From positions 62,001-126,000 of the forward strand of contig NZ_CP160205.1 of the NCBI RefSeq assembly GCF_041080815.1: a stretch of 64,000 nt of DNA, written 5' to 3'. The stretch comes from Mucilaginibacter yixingensis. Lineage in GTDB: Bacteria > Bacteroidota > Bacteroidia > Sphingobacteriales > Sphingobacteriaceae. Under the pieces are notes generated by a model that worked only from the letters and a program-made list of their open reading frames with translations, had not been told where the DNA came from and ran no database searches. Positions 36,011 through 46,273 of the stretch are shown here, one piece after another (within the stretch, counting starts at the first letter, position 1; the number at the start of each line of letters is the position of its first letter). Position numbers and translations under genes: made by a program.

Positions 36011-36220
36011 ATGAAAAACTCAGAAATTTTAGCGCTTTCAACTGAAGAGTTGAACGCAAAGATCAGCGAGGAGACTAAGAATCTCACCAAGCTGAAATTC
36101 GCTCACGCGGTTTCTGCTATCGAGAATCCGTCACGCATTACAGTTTTGCGTAAGGATATCGCCCGCTTAAACACCGAATTAACAAAACGTAAAGCGGCAG
36201 CAGCGTCTGAAGCCAAATAA
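36011..36220 (+). CDS. rpmC: 50S ribosomal protein L29
   Basis: Helical protein of 69 residues at the tunnel exit. MKNSEILALSTEELNAKI start and the FAHAVSAIENPSRITVLRKDIARLNT second half are typical; the C-terminus has a short Ala/Lys extension. Confidence 0.97.
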   Translation: MKNSEILALSTEELNAKISEETKNLTKLKFAHAVSAIENPSRITVLRKDIARLNTELTKRKAAAASEAK

Positions 36221-36232
36221 ATTTATCAGGAA

Positions 36233-36487
36233 ATGGAAAGAAATTTAAGAAAAACACGTACCGGCCTGGTAGTAAGCAACAAAATGGAGAAATCTATTGT
36301 AGTTGCGGTAGAGCGTAAGGTGAAACACCCGATCTACGGTAAGTTCGTTAAAAAAACTACCAAATTTATGGCTCATGACGAAACCAACACTTGTGGCGTA
36401 GGCGATACCGTATTGATTATGGAGACCCGCCCGCTGAGCAAGAATAAGAACTGGAGATTAGTTGAAATTATAGAGAGGGCTAAATAA
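36233..36487 (+). CDS. rpsQ: 30S ribosomal protein S17
   Basis: OB-fold 16S rRNA-binding protein of 84 residues, equal to E. coli. [21 protein letters not shown] and [16 protein letters not shown] are the conserved blocks. Confidence 0.98.
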   Translation: MERNLRKTRTGLVVSNKMEKSIVVAVERKVKHPIYGKFVKKTTKFMAHDETNTCGVGDTVLIMETRPLSKNKNWRLVEIIERAK

Positions 36488-36488
36488 C

Positions 36489-36857
36489 ATGGTACAGCAG
36501 GAATCAAGATTGAACGTGGCCGACAATAGCGGCGCGAAAGAAGTTCTGGTTATTCGCGTTCTGGGCGGTACCGGTAAACGTTATGCCTCTATTGGCGACA
36601 AGATTGTAGTTACCGTAAAAAGCGCACTGCCTTCAGGCAACGTTAAAAAAGGTACTGTATCTAAAGCCGTAGTAGTAAGAACTAAAAAAGAGATCCGTCG
36701 TAAAGATGGTTCATATATTCGTTTCGACGATAACGCAGCAGTTTTGTTAAATAACCAGGATGAGCCGAGAGGCACACGTATCTTCGGTCCGGTAGCAAGA
36801 GAGTTGCGCGAGAAACAATTCATGAAAATTGTATCATTAGCACCGGAGGTATTGTAA
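36489..36857 (+). CDS. rplN: 50S ribosomal protein L14
   Basis: Intersubunit-bridge protein of 122 residues. [18 protein letters not shown] start and the [16 protein letters not shown] end are diagnostic. A GGAGG stretch inside its last codons may serve rplX, one base downstream. Confidence 0.98.
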   Translation: MVQQESRLNVADNSGAKEVLVIRVLGGTGKRYASIGDKIVVTVKSALPSGNVKKGTVSKAVVVRTKKEIRRKDGSYIRFDDNAAVLLNNQDEPRGTRIFGPVARELREKQFMKIVSLAPEVL

Positions 36858-36858
36858 A

Positions 36859-37197
36859 ATGGGAAATAAAATTAATAAACCTGCCAAAATCAAGATCAAA
36901 AAAGGTGATCTGGTAAAGGTAATTGCCGGCGACTCAAAAGGTAAGCAAGGTAAAGTTACCGAGGTGATAGTTGACAAAAATCGTGCAGTAGTTGAAGGCG
37001 TTAACTTGGTGTCTAAACACACTAAGCCAAACGCTGCCAACCCTAACGGCGGTATTGTTAAACAAGAAGCCGCTATTCATATTTCAAACCTGGCACTTAT
37101 TGACCCTAAAGCTGGCGTTCCAACTCGCGTTGGTCGTAAAGTAACTGATAAAGGTATTGTAAGAGTAGCCAAAAAATCAGGGGAGGAGATCAAGTAA
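36859..37197 (+). CDS. rplX: 50S ribosomal protein L24
   Basis: Assembly initiator protein of 112 residues (E. coli 104). The KOW motif [20 protein letters not shown] lies at about 13-32. Its last codons contain a GGGGAGGAG run positioned to serve rplE. Confidence 0.98.
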   Translation: MGNKINKPAKIKIKKGDLVKVIAGDSKGKQGKVTEVIVDKNRAVVEGVNLVSKHTKPNAANPNGGIVKQEAAIHISNLALIDPKAGVPTRVGRKVTDKGIVRVAKKSGEEIK

Positions 37198-37199
37198 TC

Positions 37200-37763
37200 A
37201 TGACTTACGTACCAAGATTAAAAACCAAGTATTCGGAAGAGATCCGCACTGCACTGAAAGAGAAATTTCAGTACAAAACTATAATGCAGGTTCCGAAACT
37301 GACTAAAATAGCAATCAATCAGGGTGTTGGTGGTGCAACTACCGACAAAAAACTGATCGACGTAGCTATCAACGAGTTGTCAACCATCACTGGTCAGCAA
37401 GCTGTTGCTTCGAAATCTAAAAAAGATATCTCGAACTTCAAATTGCGTAAAAACATGCCAGTTGGTGTACGTGTAACATTGCGCGATAACAACATGTATG
37501 AGTTCCTGGATCGTTTGATCGCTGTAGCTCTGCCACGCATCCGCGATTTCAAAGGCATCAACGATAAAGGTTTTGATGGTCGCGGTAACTATACCCTGGG
37601 TATCACCGAGCAGATCATCTTCCCGGAGATCAATATCGACAAGATCAACAAGATCATGGGTATGGATATCACCTTTGTAACTACCGCTACCAACGATGTT
37701 GAGGCGCTGGAGTTGCTGAAACAATTTGGTTTACCATTTAAAAATCAGAATAGCAATGGCTAA
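37200..37763 (+). CDS. rplE: 50S ribosomal protein L5
   Basis: 5S rRNA-binding protein of 187 residues (E. coli 179). [20 protein letters not shown] start block and [18 protein letters not shown] are diagnostic. Its end overlaps rpsN by eight bases, implying translational coupling. Confidence 0.98.
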   Translation: MTYVPRLKTKYSEEIRTALKEKFQYKTIMQVPKLTKIAINQGVGGATTDKKLIDVAINELSTITGQQAVASKSKKDISNFKLRKNMPVGVRVTLRDNNMYEFLDRLIAVALPRIRDFKGINDKGFDGRGNYTLGITEQIIFPEINIDKINKIMGMDITFVTTATNDVEALELLKQFGLPFKNQNSNG

Positions 37764-38025
37764 AGAAGGTATCAAAGCACGTGAAGTAAAACGCGCTAAA
37801 TTAGTTGCTAAATATGCCGACAAACGTGCTGCTTTAAAAGCAGCCGGCGATTATGAAGCTCTGGACAAACTGCCTAAAGCAGCATCACCAGTAAAACTGC
37901 ACAATCGTTGTAAATTAACCGGCCGTCCTCGTGGTTATATGCGTCAGTTTGGTATCTCAAGGGTAACTTTCCGCGAGATGGCCTTAGCTGGTAAGATCCC
38001 GGGAGTGAAAAAAGCAAGCTGGTAA
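37756..38025 (+). CDS. rpsN: 30S ribosomal protein S14 (zinc-free form)
   Basis: 30S head protein of 89 residues. It has only one Cys ([20 protein letters not shown]) and no CxxC pairs, so it is the zinc-independent type. [13 protein letters not shown] at 37756 is the natural start; the in-frame ATG at 37726 lies inside rplE. Confidence 0.98.
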   Translation: MAKEGIKAREVKRAKLVAKYADKRAALKAAGDYEALDKLPKAASPVKLHNRCKLTGRPRGYMRQFGISRVTFREMALAGKIPGVKKASW

Positions 38026-38261
38026 TAACAGCGGCAAGCTAAACCCCGAAGGCCCGAAGCGTTGAGTAGGAACCGAGAAAGGCCGGAAAGATTAGCTTAG
38101 TCTTTGAGCTTAAATAACATAAGTACAAGAAATTCATAACGCACTAGGTTGTGTTATGAATTTTTTTGTACCTTTGCGGCTCGTTTTTTTAAGAAAATTA
38201 ACAGGCAGCAGGTCATTCCGGATGTTACGGAAAGCGAAACCACTGCCACAAACAACAAATA
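38026..38261 (+). other. Long spacer between rpsN and rpsH with hairpins and promoter
   Basis: Holds no gene. An AAGCTAA/TTAGCTT pair (38037 and 38092) encloses GAAGGCC/GGCC words, a second inverted repeat (38131-38140 with 38153-38162, GTTATGAATT) follows, then the promoter box at 38169 and a leader ending in GCCACAAACAACAAATA, similar to the rplQ leader. Confidence 0.6.
38149..38176 (+). promoter_or_regulatory. Internal promoter of the ribosomal cluster before rpsH
   Basis: TTG at 38149-38151 and TACCTTTG at 38169-38176, spaced 17 bases, a good Bacteroidota -33/-7 pair. The right arm of a palindrome overlaps the spacer, so a regulator or hairpin could affect it. Leader about 80 nt. Confidence 0.75.
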
Positions 38262-38660
38262 ATGAATACAGATCCAATCGCAGATTATCTTACACGAGTA
38301 AGGAATGCTATTAAAGCCAACCATAGGGTTGTTGAAATTCCTGCATCAAATCTGAAGAAGGAAATCACGAAAGTGCTTTTCGACAAAGGTTACATTGCCA
38401 ACTTTAAATTTGAAGAGAATGGTCCTCAAGGTACTATCAAAGTAGCTTTGAAATATCATCCTGTTACAAAGATCCCGGCTATCCGCACATTAGAGCGTAT
38501 AAGTAAACCAGGTTTGAGAAAATACGCAGGCGCAGAAACTATGCCACGTGTATTAAATGGTTTAGGTATCGCTATCTTGTCTACTTCTAAAGGTGTTATG
38601 ACTGACAAAGAAGCACGTCAGCAAAACATCGGTGGCGAGGTATTGTGCTACGTTTATTAA
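38262..38660 (+). CDS. rpsH: 30S ribosomal protein S8
   Basis: Central-domain 16S rRNA-binding protein of 132 residues (E. coli 130), a known translational repressor of its operon in other bacteria. MNTDPIADYLTRVRNA start and the ILSTSKGVMTDKEARQQNIGGE end are diagnostic. First gene behind the internal promoter. Confidence 0.98.
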   Translation: MNTDPIADYLTRVRNAIKANHRVVEIPASNLKKEITKVLFDKGYIANFKFEENGPQGTIKVALKYHPVTKIPAIRTLERISKPGLRKYAGAETMPRVLNGLGIAILSTSKGVMTDKEARQQNIGGEVLCYVY

Positions 38661-38682
38661 TAGTTAAAGGAGAAAAAAAGCA

Positions 38683-39240
38683 ATGTCAAGAGTAGGAAAA
38701 GCACCTATAGCAATCCCGGCAGGCGTTACAATTACTGTATCTAATGATAACGTAGTAACTGTAAAAGGTCCAAAAGGTGAATTGCAACAAGCGGTAGATT
38801 CAGACATCACCGTAGCTCAGGAAGACGGCCAGTTACTGGTTCAGCGTCCTTCTGATCAAAAACGTCATAAAGCACTGCACGGTTTATACCGCGCCCTGCT
38901 GTTTAACATGGTAACAGGTGTAACCACTGGTTACAAAGTAGAGCAAGAGTTAGTAGGTGTGGGCTACCGCGCTACCAACAACGGCAACACGCTGGATTTA
39001 GTGTTGGGTTATTCTCACCACTACGTGTTCCAGTTACCACAAGAAATTAAAGTATCAACAACTGCTGAAAAGGGTAAAAACCCTACCATCATCCTGGAAT
39101 CAATCGACAAACAACTGTTGGGCCAGGTTGCTGCAAAAATCCGCTCGCTGCGTGCACCAGAGCCTTACAAAGGTAAAGGTATCAAGTTTGTTGGCGAGGT
39201 ATTGAGAAGAAAAGCAGGTAAATCAGCATCTAAAAAATAA
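38683..39240 (+). CDS. rplF: 50S ribosomal protein L6
   Basis: Sarcin-ricin-loop protein of 185 residues (E. coli 177). [15 protein letters not shown] start and [14 protein letters not shown] end are diagnostic. An AAAGGAGA sequence about 13 nt before the ATG looks like a Shine-Dalgarno site. Confidence 0.98.
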   Translation: MSRVGKAPIAIPAGVTITVSNDNVVTVKGPKGELQQAVDSDITVAQEDGQLLVQRPSDQKRHKALHGLYRALLFNMVTGVTTGYKVEQELVGVGYRATNNGNTLDLVLGYSHHYVFQLPQEIKVSTTAEKGKNPTIILESIDKQLLGQVAAKIRSLRAPEPYKGKGIKFVGEVLRRKAGKSASKK

Positions 39241-39245
39241 TCGTC

Positions 39246-39599
39246 ATGGCAGGTAAATTAACAAGAAGAGACAGAATAAAAAGAGGAATCCGTAAGCGTA
39301 TTTCGGGTTCTGCAGAGCGTCCTCGCTTAACCGTGTTCAGGAGCAACAAGGGTATTTACGCTCAGATCATTGACGATGTAACCGGTAAAACCGTAGTTTC
39401 GGCATCTTCATTATCAAAAGACTTCGCCGCTACTGCCGGCAGCAAATCAGATCAGTCTGTAGCTGTAGGTAAATTGGTAGCCCAGAAAGCAGTAGCTGCT
39501 GGCATTACCAGTGTAGTGTTTGACCGTAATGGTTATCTGTACCATGGCCGTGTTAAATCATTGGCTGAAGGTGCACGTGAAGGTGGTTTAATTTTCTAA
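39246..39599 (+). CDS. rplR: 50S ribosomal protein L18
   Basis: 5S rRNA-binding protein of 117 residues, equal to E. coli. [20 protein letters not shown] and the terminal [19 protein letters not shown] are diagnostic. Confidence 0.98.
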   Translation: MAGKLTRRDRIKRGIRKRISGSAERPRLTVFRSNKGIYAQIIDDVTGKTVVSASSLSKDFAATAGSKSDQSVAVGKLVAQKAVAAGITSVVFDRNGYLYHGRVKSLAEGAREGGLIF

Positions 39600-39611
39600 A
39601 CTGAAAGAAAG

Positions 39612-40130
39612 ATGTCAACAATCAACGTAAAAAGAGTAAAAACAAGCGAGATCGAATTGAAAGATCGCTTGGTAAGCATACAACGTGTTGCCAAAGTAAC
39701 CAAAGGTGGCCGTACTTTCAGCTTCTCAGCTATCGTAGTGGTAGGTGATGAGAATGGTGTAGTAGGTTATGGCTTAGGTAAAGCTAAAGAGGTAACAGAA
39801 GCCATTGCCAAAGGCGTGGACGATGCAAAAAAGAACCTGGTAAAAGTGCCAATTATCAACAACACTGTTCCGCATGAGCAGTATGGTAAATTTTCAGGTG
39901 GTTTTGTATTTATCAAACCAGCAGCCAACGGTACCGGTGTAATTGCCGGTGGTGCGATGCGTGCAGTATTAGAGTCTGCCGGTATCCACAACGTATTGGC
40001 AAAATCAAAAGGTTCATCAAACCCGCACAACGTGGTTAAAGCTACTGTAGCAGCCCTGGCGCAAATGCGCGATGCTTATACCGTGGCACAACAACGTGGC
40101 GTTAATTTAGGTAAAGTATTTAACGGATAA
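39612..40130 (+). CDS. rpsE: 30S ribosomal protein S5
   Basis: Decoding-fidelity protein of 172 residues (E. coli 167). The double-stranded-RNA-binding-like block [20 protein letters not shown] and [16 protein letters not shown] are conserved. Confidence 0.98.
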   Translation: MSTINVKRVKTSEIELKDRLVSIQRVAKVTKGGRTFSFSAIVVVGDENGVVGYGLGKAKEVTEAIAKGVDDAKKNLVKVPIINNTVPHEQYGKFSGGFVFIKPAANGTGVIAGGAMRAVLESAGIHNVLAKSKGSSNPHNVVKATVAALAQMRDAYTVAQQRGVNLGKVFNG

Positions 40131-40136
40131 TCAATC

Positions 40137-40316
40137 ATGGCAAAAATCAAAATAACTCAGATTAAAAGCGTGATCGACAGGACCGAGCGCCAGAAAAAAA
40201 CCATCGAAGCTTTGGGTTTGAAAAAAATCAACCAAAGTGTAGAGGTTGAAGCCACACCGGCCATTATCGGTATGGTTAGAAAAGTTAATCATTTGGTAGC
40301 AGTAGAAAATATTTAA
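40137..40316 (+). CDS. rpmD: 50S ribosomal protein L30
   Basis: Small 23S-binding protein of 59 residues, read directly from the sequence between rpsE and rplO: it starts [20 protein letters not shown] and ends [10 protein letters not shown]. Position, length (E. coli 59) and the [10 protein letters not shown] ending are diagnostic. Confidence 0.97.
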   Translation: MAKIKITQIKSVIDRTERQKKTIEALGLKKINQSVEVEATPAIIGMVRKVNHLVAVENI

Positions 40317-40320
40317 TATT

Positions 40321-40767
40321 ATGAACTTAAGTAATTTAAAACCTGCAGAAGGTTCTACTAAAAATAGAAAAAGAATTGGTCGTGGTACCGGTTCTGGCCG
40401 TGGCGGTACTTCAACCCGCGGTCACAAAGGCGCAGGTTCACGCTCTGGTAACTCAACTAAGGTTGGTTTTGAGGGTGGCCAGATGCCATTACAGCGCCGT
40501 GTACCTAAGGTAGGTTTTAAAAACCCTAACCGTGTAGAGTACGTGAGCATTAACTTAGATGCTCTTCAGCAATTAGCTGAAAACCATTCAGTATCAGCAA
40601 TTGATTTTGATGTATTGAAAGAGCACGGTTTAGCATCTCGTAATGACCTGGTGAAAATCCTGGGCCGTGGCGAGCTGAAAGCTAAACTGACCGTTAAAGC
40701 ACACGCGTTTTCTGCCACTGCGCAAAAAGCTATTGAGGCAGCAGGCGGTTCAATTGAAAAGCTGTAA
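40321..40767 (+). CDS. rplO: 50S ribosomal protein L15
   Basis: Late-assembly protein of 148 residues (E. coli 144). Gly/Arg-rich N-terminal extension GRGTGSGRGGTSTRGHKGAG and FEGGQMPLQRRVPKVGF are diagnostic. Confidence 0.98.
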   Translation: MNLSNLKPAEGSTKNRKRIGRGTGSGRGGTSTRGHKGAGSRSGNSTKVGFEGGQMPLQRRVPKVGFKNPNRVEYVSINLDALQQLAENHSVSAIDFDVLKEHGLASRNDLVKILGRGELKAKLTVKAHAFSATAQKAIEAAGGSIEKL

Positions 40768-40772
40768 TTTCG

Positions 40773-42128
40773 ATGAATAAATTCTTCACAACAGTTTCCA
40801 ATATCTGGAAAATTGAAGACTTAAGAGTGCGTATAACTAACACACTCTTATTTCTTTTAATATACCGTATAGGCTCTTACGTAGTGCTTCCCGGTGTAGA
40901 CGGTGCAGTTATTAACGCTCAGCATAACGCTAAAGACGGCTTGCTGGGCCTCTTAAACATGTTTGCCGGCGGTTCATTCTCTCGCGCATCAATTTTTGCG
41001 TTGGGTGTAATGCCTTACATTTCTGCCTCAATCGTAGTGCAGTTGTTGGGTATTGCCGTTCCGTATTTTACCAAAATGCAGAAAGAGGGTGAAAGTGGCC
41101 GTAACAAGATTAACCAGTGGACCCGTTACCTGACCATCCTGATCACTGGCCTGCAAGCCATTGGTTATGTACGTTCTCAGGTTCCTCAAGAAGCTATCAG
41201 TCCTGCGATTGCTGGTTTCTGGTTCAACTTAATCACCATTTTTGTACTTACATCAGGTACCCTGTTTGTAATGTGGCTGGGTGAGAAAATCACCGACAAA
41301 GGTATTGGTAACGGTATATCACTCATCATCATGGTGGGTATTATCGCCCAGTTGCCAGGTGCTATTGGTAGCGAGTTCCATGACCGCGTTATTGCCGGCA
41401 TTGGTGGTCCTATCGTTTTCATTGTGGAGATTGTAGCCTTGTTGGCTGTTGTGATGTTTACTATCCTGATTGTTCAGGGTACCCGTAAAGTTGCAGTGCA
41501 GTATGCTAAACGTATTGTTGGTAACAAACAATACGGTGGCGTGCGCCAGTACATCCCATTGAAAGTAACAGCTGCCGGTGTTATGCCAATCATCTTCGCC
41601 CAGGCGTTGATGTTTATCCCGGCTACCGTACAATCGTTCTTCCCGAAAATTGCTACCAACGGCGTATTGATCGCCTTGTCTAACTACACTTCGTGGGAGC
41701 ACAACTTGGTATTCGGTATTTTAATCATCCTGTTCACTTACTTCTATACCGCTATCACTGTTAACCCAGCTCAGATGTCGGAAGATATGAAGAAGAACGG
41801 TGGTTTTATTCCGGGTATTAAACCAGGTAAAGCAACTACAGATTTTATCGACGGTGTGATTTCTAAAATTACCCTGCCTGGTTCAATCTTTCTGGCTATC
41901 GTAGCGGTTATCCCTGCATTTGCCAGTATGTTGCATGTAAACGGTGTGTTTGCAAGGTTCTTTGGTGGTACCTCACTTATCATCCTGGTAGGTGTAGTGC
42001 TGGATACCCTGCAGCAAATTGAAAGCCACTTACTGATGCGTCATTATGACGGTTTGATGAAAACCGGCCGCGTTAATGGCCGTACCGGTATACCTACAGC
42101 CGCAGGCACAACGCCTCCGGTTATCTAA
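40773..42128 (+). CDS. secY: Protein translocase subunit SecY
   Basis: Channel subunit of the SecYEG translocon, 451 residues with ten predicted membrane helices. GLLGLLNMFAGGSFSRASIFALG (plug region), the TM5-6 loop with QGTRKVAVQYAKR, and the long NPAQMSEDMKKNGGFIPGIKPG loop are conserved. It sits between rplO and map as in many bacteria. Confidence 0.98.
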   Translation: MNKFFTTVSNIWKIEDLRVRITNTLLFLLIYRIGSYVVLPGVDGAVINAQHNAKDGLLGLLNMFAGGSFSRASIFALGVMPYISASIVVQLLGIAVPYFTKMQKEGESGRNKINQWTRYLTILITGLQAIGYVRSQVPQEAISPAIAGFWFNLITIFVLTSGTLFVMWLGEKITDKGIGNGISLIIMVGIIAQLPGAIGSEFHDRVIAGIGGPIVFIVEIVALLAVVMFTILIVQGTRKVAVQYAKRIVGNKQYGGVRQYIPLKVTAAGVMPIIFAQALMFIPATVQSFFPKIATNGVLIALSNYTSWEHNLVFGILIILFTYFYTAITVNPAQMSEDMKKNGGFIPGIKPGKATTDFIDGVISKITLPGSIFLAIVAVIPAFASMLHVNGVFARFFGGTSLIILVGVVLDTLQQIESHLLMRHYDGLMKTGRVNGRTGIPTAAGTTPPVI

Positions 42129-42145
42129 AAGGAAGGAGTTAAACT

Positions 42146-42928
42146 ATGCCAAAGATCAATTTAAGATCTGCCGAAGAAATTGAGCTGATCAGAGAGAGTT
42201 CTTTGCTGGTTTCAAAAACCCACGGCGAGATTGCCAAGGTGATCCGTCCAGGTATTCAGACTATAGAATTAGATAAACTTGCAGAGACCTTTATCCGTGA
42301 CAACGGAGGGGTCCCTGCATTTTTAAATTATGGCGGTTTTCCTTATTCTTTATGTATCTCGATGAATAATCAGGTTGTACATGGTTTTCCCGGGAAGTAC
42401 AAATTAAAGGAAGGCGACCTGATCTCTGTAGACTGCGGTGTGCTGATGAACAAATACTACGGCGACTCTGCCTATACCTTTGCCGTTGGCGAGGTTAGCG
42501 AAAGCACCAAGAAGTTAATGCAAGTAACCAAAGAATGCCTTGAGCTAGGAATAGAGAAGGCGGTAGTGGGGATGCGCATTGGCGATATTGGTTACGCTGT
42601 ACAAGAGCATGCCGAGCGTCATGGCTTTGGTGTGGTAAAAGAACTGGTTGGCCATGGTGTGGGTACCCACCTGCACGAGAAACCGGAAGTGCCAAACTAC
42701 GGCAAGCGTGGATCTGGCATTAAACTGGAAGAAGGCATGGTAATAGCTATTGAACCAATGATTAACGGCGGCCGAGCCGGTGTTAAATTCTGGGATGATG
42801 GCTGGACTGTTTCTACCGTAGATGGCAAACCATCGGCTCATTATGAGCATACGGTGGCTATCCGTAAAGGTAAAGCCGACGTTCTCTCGACATTTTCATA
42901 TATCGAAGAAGTTTTAAATAAAAAATAA
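42146..42928 (+). CDS. map: Type I methionine aminopeptidase
   Basis: Cytoplasmic metalloprotease of 260 residues (E. coli 264) that removes N-terminal Met from new proteins. Metal ligands are visible in VDCGVLMNKYYGDSAYTF (two Asp), GHGVGTHLHEKPEVPNYG (His), EEGMVIAIEP (Glu) and YEHTVAI (Glu). It is preceded by GGAAGGAG, one of the clearest Shine-Dalgarno sites in the window. Confidence 0.98.
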   Translation: MPKINLRSAEEIELIRESSLLVSKTHGEIAKVIRPGIQTIELDKLAETFIRDNGGVPAFLNYGGFPYSLCISMNNQVVHGFPGKYKLKEGDLISVDCGVLMNKYYGDSAYTFAVGEVSESTKKLMQVTKECLELGIEKAVVGMRIGDIGYAVQEHAERHGFGVVKELVGHGVGTHLHEKPEVPNYGKRGSGIKLEEGMVIAIEPMINGGRAGVKFWDDGWTVSTVDGKPSAHYEHTVAIRKGKADVLSTFSYIEEVLNKK

Positions 42929-42952
42929 ATTAAATAAATCAAAAAAATTATT

Positions 42953-42960
42953 TAATTTTG
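42953..42960 (+). promoter_or_regulatory. Candidate internal promoter box before infA (TAATTTTG)
   Basis: TAnnTTTG match in the 77-nt map-infA spacer, followed by a CCCGCTTTGGAGGCGGG hairpin at 42964-42980 and the infA start at 43006. No clear -33 TTG; the AT-rich surroundings lower confidence. Confidence 0.45.
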
Positions 42961-43005
42961 CGTCCCGCTTTGGAGGCGGGATAATAAAGTAATAATCAGG
43001 AATAT

Positions 43006-43224
43006 ATGGCTAAACAGTCCTCAATTGAGCAAGACGGTACAATTAGAGAAGCGTTATCAAACGCAATGTTTAGAGTTGAATTAGAGAACGGGCACGAAAT
43101 TATTGCGCATATATCAGGAAAAATGAGGATGCACTACATCAAAATTTTGCCTGGTGACAGAGTGAAGCTGGAAATGAGCCCTTATGATTTGACGAAGGGC
43201 AGAATAACCTACAGATATAAATAA
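43006..43224 (+). CDS. infA: Translation initiation factor IF-1
   Basis: OB-fold protein of 72 residues binding the 30S A site; [20 protein letters not shown] start and [27 protein letters not shown] end are diagnostic. Length equals E. coli IF-1. Confidence 0.98.
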   Translation: MAKQSSIEQDGTIREALSNAMFRVELENGHEIIAHISGKMRMHYIKILPGDRVKLEMSPYDLTKGRITYRYK

Positions 43225-43233
43225 TCAAAAGAG

Positions 43234-43350
43234 ATGAAAGTTAGAGCATCGATCAAAAAACGCAGTGCTGATTGCAAAATCATTCGCCGTAATGGTAAAC
43301 TGTACGTGATCAACAAAAAGAACCCTAAATTCAAACAACGTCAGGGTTAA
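43234..43350 (+). CDS. rpmJ: 50S ribosomal protein L36 (zinc-free form)
   Basis: 38-residue protein read directly from the sequence (start [15 protein letters not shown], end NPKFKQRQG). Only one Cys (Cys14) remains of the C-C-C-H zinc set, so this is the zinc-independent form. Nine bases after infA. Confidence 0.97.
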   Translation: MKVRASIKKRSADCKIIRRNGKLYVINKKNPKFKQRQG

Positions 43351-43423
43351 TTAATTAAAAATTGGAACGATTCGTACATCGGTAGCCGCCGGTCGGTCGT
43401 TCACAAAAGAACAATTTACAAAT

Positions 43424-43801
43424 ATGGCAAGGATTGCAGGTATTGATTTACCAAGAAACAAAAGAGGCGAAATTGGCTTAACCTACATTTATGGTATTGG
43501 CCGTACTACCGCTCAAAACATTTTAACTCAAGCTGGTATCAGCTTCGATACTAAAGTTCAAGACTGGAATGACGATCAGTTGGCTATCATCCGTGGTATC
43601 ATCAACGATCAACTGAAAGTTGAAGGTGCGCTACGTTCAGAAGTTCAGCTGAACATCAAACGTCTGATGGACATCGGTTGCTACCGTGGTACCCGTCACC
43701 GTAAAGGTCTGCCACTGCGTGGTCAGCGTACTAAAAACAACTCACGTACCCGTAAAGGTAAACGTAAGACAGTTGCTAACAAGAAAAAAGCTACTAAATA
43801 G
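43424..43801 (+). CDS. rpsM: 30S ribosomal protein S13
   Basis: 30S head protein of 125 residues (E. coli 118). [25 protein letters not shown] and [26 protein letters not shown] are diagnostic. The following 132-nt spacer contains a TAAGCGGTT/AACCGCTTA hairpin (43813-43852). Confidence 0.98.
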   Translation: MARIAGIDLPRNKRGEIGLTYIYGIGRTTAQNILTQAGISFDTKVQDWNDDQLAIIRGIINDQLKVEGALRSEVQLNIKRLMDIGCYRGTRHRKGLPLRGQRTKNNSRTRKGKRKTVANKKKATK

Positions 43802-43812
43802 TAATTGATTAG

Positions 43813-43852
43813 TAAGCGGTTGATTGGTGAATGATTACCAGTTAACCGCTTA
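43813..43852 (+). other. Hairpin in the rpsM-rpsK spacer
   Basis: Nine-base perfect arms TAAGCGGTT (43813-43821) and AACCGCTTA (43844-43852), with TTGGT/ACCAG-type pairing extending inwards. No T-tract. Confidence 0.5.
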
Positions 43853-43933
43853 TTAGATTAAGAAAATAACCGAGTTACGGGTCCAGGTTATGAGTTAACC
43901 AAGTAATCCCTAACTCAACAAGTAAAAAAGAAA

Positions 43934-44323
43934 ATGGCTAAAGCTAAAAAAGTAACCAAAAAACGCATTGTAGTGGTAGAGCCAGTTGGCCAAGCCCACA
44001 TCAACGCTACTTTCAACAACATCATTTTAACCTTGACCAACAACCAAGGTCAGGCTATTTCATGGTCTTCTGCTGGTAAAATGGGCTTCAAAGGTTCTAA
44101 AAAGAACACTCCATACGCCGCTTCACAGGCTGCTACAGATTGCGCTAAAACTGCGTATGATCTGGGTCTGCGTAAAGTAGAAGTGTTTGTAAAAGGTCCG
44201 GGTTCAGGTCGTGAGAGCGCTATCCGTACCCTGCAAACTGTAGGTATTGAGGTTACTACCATCAAAGATATCACCCCACTGCCACACAACGGCTGTCGTC
44301 CGTCTAAACGCAGAAGAGTTTAA
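43934..44323 (+). CDS. rpsK: 30S ribosomal protein S11
   Basis: Platform protein of 129 residues, equal to E. coli. [30 protein letters not shown] block and [16 protein letters not shown] end are diagnostic. Confidence 0.98.
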   Translation: MAKAKKVTKKRIVVVEPVGQAHINATFNNIILTLTNNQGQAISWSSAGKMGFKGSKKNTPYAASQAATDCAKTAYDLGLRKVEVFVKGPGSGRESAIRTLQTVGIEVTTIKDITPLPHNGCRPSKRRRV

Positions 44324-44392
44324 TTAACCCGATTTTTTAAAGCTAAGATTCGGCAGCTGCGGGCTGCTTGATACTTTAAAAGCAACACAACA

Positions 44393-45001
44393 ATGGCAAG
44401 ATACACAGGCCCCAAATCAAGAATTGCGCGTAAATTCCGCGAGCCGATCTTCGGTCCGGACAAAGCGCTGGAACGCAAAAACTACCCTCCGGGCATGCAC
44501 GGCCCAAACAAAAGGAGAGGCAAACAGTCTGAATACTCTGTTCAGCTGCAAGAAAAACAAAAAGTTAAATACACTTACGGTGTTTTAGAGCGTCAGTTCG
44601 AAAACCTGTTCCACCGTGCTTCTGCTGCTCAAGGCATCACTGGTGAGAACCTGTTGAAATTACTGGAAGCTCGTTTAGATAACGTAGTTTATCGTTTAGG
44701 CATCGCGCCTACCCGTTCTGGCGCACGTCAGCTGGTTGGCCACAAACACATCACTGTTAACGGCGAAGTAGTAAACATTGCTTCTTACACTGTTAAACCT
44801 GGTGACGTTGTTGCCGTACGCGAAAAATCAAAATCTCTGGAAGCTATCTCTACTTCAGTAGCTGGCCGCCGAGTTAACAAATACAGCTGGTTTGAGTGGG
44901 ATGCTGCTAACCTTACAGGTAAGCTGATCAACTACCCTAACCGCGATGAGATCCCTGAAAACATCAAGGAAAACCTGATCGTCGAGCTTTATTCGAAATA
45001 A
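44393..45001 (+). CDS. rpsD: 30S ribosomal protein S4
   Basis: 16S assembly initiator of 202 residues (E. coli 206). [18 protein letters not shown] start, S4 domain [20 protein letters not shown]. No Cys zinc motif in the N-terminus. The spacer to rpoA (45002-45122) carries an imperfect inverted repeat (GATAC...GTGAGG with CCTCAT...GTATC). Confidence 0.98.
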   Translation: MARYTGPKSRIARKFREPIFGPDKALERKNYPPGMHGPNKRRGKQSEYSVQLQEKQKVKYTYGVLERQFENLFHRASAAQGITGENLLKLLEARLDNVVYRLGIAPTRSGARQLVGHKHITVNGEVVNIASYTVKPGDVVAVREKSKSLEAISTSVAGRRVNKYSWFEWDAANLTGKLINYPNRDEIPENIKENLIVELYSK

Positions 45002-45122
45002 TGACAGATTAGAGATATGGGATACAGGAAGTGAGGCAATTTTAACAGTTACCTCATTTTCCGTATCTCGCATCTTTTTGTCTATTTTTTATATTTTGCA
45101 AACAAATTAACCAAGGATATAA

Positions 45123-46115
45123 ATGGCAATATTAGCATTTCAAAAACCAGACAAGGTGATCATGCAGAAGTCAACAGACTTTGACGGCACGTTTGAATTT
45201 CGTCCGTTAGAGCCTGGCTTCGGTGTAACTATTGGTAATGCTTTACGTCGTATCTTACTTTCATCACTTGAAGGTTATGCGATTACTTCGGTACGTTTCT
45301 CGGGAGTTACGCATGAGTTTTCAACCATTAAAGGTGTTGTTGAAGACGTAACCGAGATCATCCTGAACCTGAAACAGGTTCGTTTAAAAAAGACTGGTGA
45401 ATCAGGCGATAGTGAAAAGATCTTCGTGATCATTAATGGTCAGGAAGCTTTTAAAGCCGGCGATATCACTAAATTCTCAAACAATTTTAGCGTTTTAAAT
45501 CCTGACTTGGTTGTTTGTAACATGGACCCTTCTGTAACGCTTGAAATTGAGCTTACTGTAAACAAAGGTCGTGGTTACATTCCAAGCGAAGAGAACAAAA
45601 ACCCTGATGCGGCTGTAGGCGTAATCGCTATCGACTCGATCTACACCCCAATCAAAAACGTAAAATATACCATCGAGAACTACCGCGTTGAGCAAAAAAC
45701 CGACTATGAGAAATTAGTTCTGGATATTGCTACCGATGGTTCTGTTCACCCAGAGGATGCCCTGAAAGAAGCAGCAAAAATCCTGATCCAGCACTTTATG
45801 CTGTTCAGTGATGAGAACATGATGCTGGAAGCTCAGGCTAAAGAAGAAACCAAAGAGGTTGACGAAGAGATCCTGCACATGCGCAAGATCCTGAAAACCG
45901 AGCTGGTTGATCTTGACCTGTCTGTACGCGCATTAAACTGCTTGAAAGCAGCTGACATCCGTAGCCTGGCTGACCTGGTATCTTATGACGTTGCCGACAT
46001 GCTGAAATTCCGCAACTTCGGTAAAAAGTCACTGACTGAGATTCAGGACCTGGTAAAATCTAAAGGCTTATCTTTCGGCATGAACCTGTCGAAATTTAAA
46101 CTGGACGAAGAGTAA
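45123..46115 (+). CDS. rpoA: DNA-directed RNA polymerase subunit alpha
   Basis: 330 residues (E. coli 329). The N-terminal dimerisation domain has [20 protein letters not shown]; the C-terminal domain (about 255-325), which contacts promoter DNA and activators, has [20 protein letters not shown] and [18 protein letters not shown]. Confidence 0.98.
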   Translation: MAILAFQKPDKVIMQKSTDFDGTFEFRPLEPGFGVTIGNALRRILLSSLEGYAITSVRFSGVTHEFSTIKGVVEDVTEIILNLKQVRLKKTGESGDSEKIFVIINGQEAFKAGDITKFSNNFSVLNPDLVVCNMDPSVTLEIELTVNKGRGYIPSEENKNPDAAVGVIAIDSIYTPIKNVKYTIENYRVEQKTDYEKLVLDIATDGSVHPEDALKEAAKILIQHFMLFSDENMMLEAQAKEETKEVDEEILHMRKILKTELVDLDLSVRALNCLKAADIRSLADLVSYDVADMLKFRNFGKKSLTEIQDLVKSKGLSFGMNLSKFKLDEE

Positions 46116-46121
46116 TCTTTT

Positions 46122-46195
46122 TAAGAGAGTGGTGAGTAGAGAATGGTGAATGGTTTCACTTTCAACTCACTCACTACTCACTTATTCACTAATAA
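46122..46195 (+). other. Inverted repeat in the rpoA-rplQ spacer
   Basis: GTGAGTAG near 46131 and CTACTCAC near 46172 can pair across a GAATGGTGAATGG/TTCACTTTC centre. The downstream leader of rplQ ends GCCGCAAACAACAAAAC, resembling the rpsH leader. Confidence 0.45.
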
Positions 46196-46273
46196 CTAAA
46201 ATAGGCATAATTCCGAGGGCTTGACAGCAATGCCGCCCGACGGTATGCACGTGCCGCAAACAACAAAACAAAA

